DNA from: Catenuloplanes atrovinosus
GTDB lineage: Bacteria > Actinomycetota > Actinomycetes > Mycobacteriales > Micromonosporaceae
Direction: 5' to 3'
DNA length: 64,000 bases
Assembly: GCF_031458235.1 (NCBI RefSeq)
Contig: NZ_JAVDYB010000001.1
Coordinates: forward strand, 3,927,001-3,991,000
Of this stretch, positions 62,224-64,000 are shown piece after piece. The translations under genes were made by a program, and so were the position numbers. The notes below the pieces were generated by a model, which made no database searches, was not told where the DNA came from, and saw only the letters and a program-made list of their open reading frames with translations. Each line of letters opens with the position of its first letter. Positions within the stretch are counted from its first letter, which is position 1.

Positions 62224-64000
62224 GCACCATCGAGAGCGGCGTCATGCACCGGGTGATGACGCGCTGCGGCCGGTTCACCACGCGTCATCCGTACCCGGTG
62301 ATCGTGGTCTGGCTGCTCCTCACCGTCACGATCGCCGCACTGGTCGTCGCGTTCGGCCGCCCGATCGACGAGGACGCCACCCTGCCCGGCAGCGCCGGGC
62401 AGCACGGACGCGAGGTGCTGGAGGCGCACCTCGGCGGCGCGGCCGACGCGAACGGCCAGGTGATCCTGCGCTCGTCCGGCGCCCGGCTGGACGAGCCCGC
62501 CACCGCCGCCGCGATCGCCGAGACCGCGGCCCGGATCGACGCGGTGGAGCACGTCAGCGCGGTCGCCCGGCCGGTGCTCAGCGCGGACGGGCTGACCGGA
62601 TACCTGGACGTGTCGCTGGACGTCGGGCCGCAGGAGCTGACCAGGGCGACCACCGTCGAGATCATGGACGCGGCCGGTACGCCCGGGCTGGAGACGCTGC
62701 CCGGCGGCGCGCTGACCCGGGCGCAGGGCGGCACCGGCCACAGCGAGGCGTTCGGCGTCGTGGTCGCGCTGGCCGTGCTGGTGGTGGCGTTCGGCGGCCT
62801 GGTCGCCGCCGCGCTGCCGCTGCTCACGGCCGCGCTCGTGCTGATCATCGGGGTCGGCGCGATCGGCCTGGCCGGGCACCTCACCGGCATCCCGTCCGTG
62901 GCCACCACGCTCGGCACGATGATCGGTCTCGGGGTCGGCATCGACTACGCGCTGTTCCTGATCACCCGGTACCGCGCCCTGCTCGACCGCGGCCGGCCGG
63001 TGCGGGACGCGATCGTCGGCACGGTGGCGTCGTCCGGCAGCGCGGTCGTCTTCGCGGGCGGCACCGTGGTGGTGGCACTGTGCGGGCTGGGCGTGGCCGG
63101 CGTGCCGATCCTCGCCACGCTGGGCTGGACAGCAGGGCTGGTCGTGCTGGTCGCGGTCGCGGCCGCCACCACGCTGCTGCCCGCGATGCTGACGCTGCTC
63201 GGCCCGCGGATCGACGCGCTGCCGGTCCGGCGCCGGTCCCGGGCCGGCCGGGCGTCGGCGTGGGGCCGGCTCGCCGACCGGGTGATCCGCCGCCCGTGGC
63301 GGTACGCGCTGGCCAGCACCCTGCTGCTGCTCGTGCTGGCCGCGCCGCTGACCGCGATGACGCTCGGCCAGACCGACGCGGGCGACAAGGCGGCCGGCTC
63401 GGCCGAGCGCGCCGGCTACGAGGCGATGGCCGCCGCGTTCGGCCCCGGCATCAACGGCCCGATCACCGTGGTCGCGGAGCTGTCCCCGGCCGCGACCGGC
63501 CGCGACGACCCGCGGCTGACCGCACTGACCGGCGCGGCCGCGGCCGTGCCCGGCGTCACGCAGGCGAACCCGGCGCGGCTCGCCGAGGACGGCCTGGTCG
63601 CGTCCGTGCGCGTCATCCCCGGCACCGCACCGGGCGACCCGGCCACGCTGGACACCATCGACCGGCTGGCCGCGCTGGACGTGGACGGCGCCGCGATCTC
63701 GGTGACCGGGCAGACCGCGATCCGCGGCGAGCTGGCCGAGCGCGTCGGCGACCGCATGCCGCTGGTGATCGTGCTGGTGGTGCTGCTCAGCGGCCTGCTG
63801 GTGCTGATCGCGTTCCGGGCGCCGGTGGTGGCCGCGAAGGCCGCGGTGATGAACCTGCTGTCCGTGGCCGCGGCCTACGGCGCGCTGACCGCGGTGTTCC
63901 AGTGGGGCTGGGGCGCGGAGCTGATCGGGCTGGACGGGCCGGTGCCGATCGAGGCGTACGTACCGATGATGCTCTTCGCCCTGCTGTTCGGCCTGTCCAT
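62220..64000 (+). CDS. MmpL-family (RND-type) transporter, 3' end missing
   Basis: 593 codons are present before the right edge. One membrane helix (IVVWLLLTVTIAALVVAF), a large extracytoplasmic domain, then the first helix bundle with TMIGLGVGIDYALFLITRYR, whose GxxIDYxxF motif carries the proton-relay Asp/Tyr of MmpL proteins. A second periplasmic domain (AGDKAAGSAERAGYEAM ...) and the start of the second bundle follow. Members export lipids or drugs. Translationally coupled to the DUF2993 gene and probably under the OmpR-type system upstream. Confidence 0.95.
   Translation, partial: MSTIESGVMHRVMTRCGRFTTRHPYPVIVVWLLLTVTIAALVVAFGRPIDEDATLPGSAGQHGREVLEAHLGGAADANGQVILRSSGARLDEPATAAAIAETAARIDAVEHVSAVARPVLSADGLTGYLDVSLDVGPQELTRATTVEIMDAAGTPGLETLPGGALTRAQGGTGHSEAFGVVVALAVLVVAFGGLVAAALPLLTAALVLIIGVGAIGLAGHLTGIPSVATTLGTMIGLGVGIDYALFLITRYRALLDRGRPVRDAIVGTVASSGSAVVFAGGTVVVALCGLGVAGVPILATLGWTAGLVVLVAVAAATTLLPAMLTLLGPRIDALPVRRRSRAGRASAWGRLADRVIRRPWRYALASTLLLLVLAAPLTAMTLGQTDAGDKAAGSAERAGYEAMAAAFGPGINGPITVVAELSPAATGRDDPRLTALTGAAAAVPGVTQANPARLAEDGLVASVRVIPGTAPGDPATLDTIDRLAALDVDGAAISVTGQTAIRGELAERVGDRMPLVIVLVVLLSGLLVLIAFRAPVVAAKAAVMNLLSVAAAYGALTAVFQWGWGAELIGLDGPVPIEAYVPMMLFALLFGLS

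Overview
The window is very GC-rich (mostly above 70 %), its genes show a strong third-position G/C bias, and it carries SARP regulators, NarL-type two-component systems, a type II polyketide operon, an MmpL-family transporter and twin-arginine/LPXTG exported proteins. This points to a filamentous actinomycete, plausibly Micromonosporaceae (Actinoplanes/Catenuloplanes type); the species cannot be fixed from sequence reading alone.

Left part (1-32.7 kb) is an accessory, export-rich region. It holds a partial membrane receptor-like gene, an epoxide-hydrolase-like enzyme coupled to a glycosyltransferase, a secreted protein made of seven four-cysteine repeats, and a PL14-like lipoprotein. A leftward operon (14683 to 7187) follows, encoding a small laccase, a 1295-residue ThuA/PQQ-dehydrogenase/DUF1080 fusion, a cupredoxin-Ig protein and a beta-solenoid protein. 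Next come a MerR regulator, an ABC-2 transporter with a divergent two-component system, a truncated acyltransferase, a 1925-residue LPXTG surface protein whose repeats carry cysteine pairs, a quinoprotein-like propeller, a small LPXTG protein, a GH5 hydrolase and a stand-alone 5'-3' exonuclease.

The centre (33.6-48.3 kb, minus strand) is an aromatic (type II) polyketide operon behind a SARP activator: KS-alpha, KS-beta, two O-methyltransferases, an ABM monooxygenase, an FAD hydroxylase, a TcmI-type cyclase, a TcmJ-type cupin, ACP, and a TcmN-type aromatase/cyclase. The operon then supplies its own precursors: fused AccD-AccA, biotin carrier and biotin carboxylase make malonyl-CoA, and MetK makes SAM for the methyltransferases. 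There is no ketoreductase, so an unreduced, tetracenomycin- or spore-pigment-like polyphenol is expected. Nearly all genes are joined by ATGA/GTGA overlaps.

The most unusual element lies inside this operon. A 74-bp unit is repeated four times in perfect tandem between the aromatase and the acetyl-CoA carboxylase gene, and occurs once more between an O-methyltransferase and the ABM monooxygenase. Each unit encodes a 25-residue peptide starting [13 protein letters not shown], whose stop codon overlaps the next start (ATGA), and each carries its own Shine-Dalgarno-like purine run. The array therefore reads as a relay of translationally coupled mini-ORFs inserted exactly at gene junctions.

Right part (48.3-64 kb): a ScyD/E-like secreted protein, a membrane-anchored multicopper oxidase, two back-to-back NarL-type two-component systems, a DinB-like protein, a receptor Ser/Thr kinase with an extracellular ricin-type lectin domain, a cytochrome P450, and an OmpR-type two-component system followed by a DUF2993/LmeA-like protein and a partial MmpL transporter. 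No rRNA, tRNA, CRISPR array, transposase or integrase was seen.
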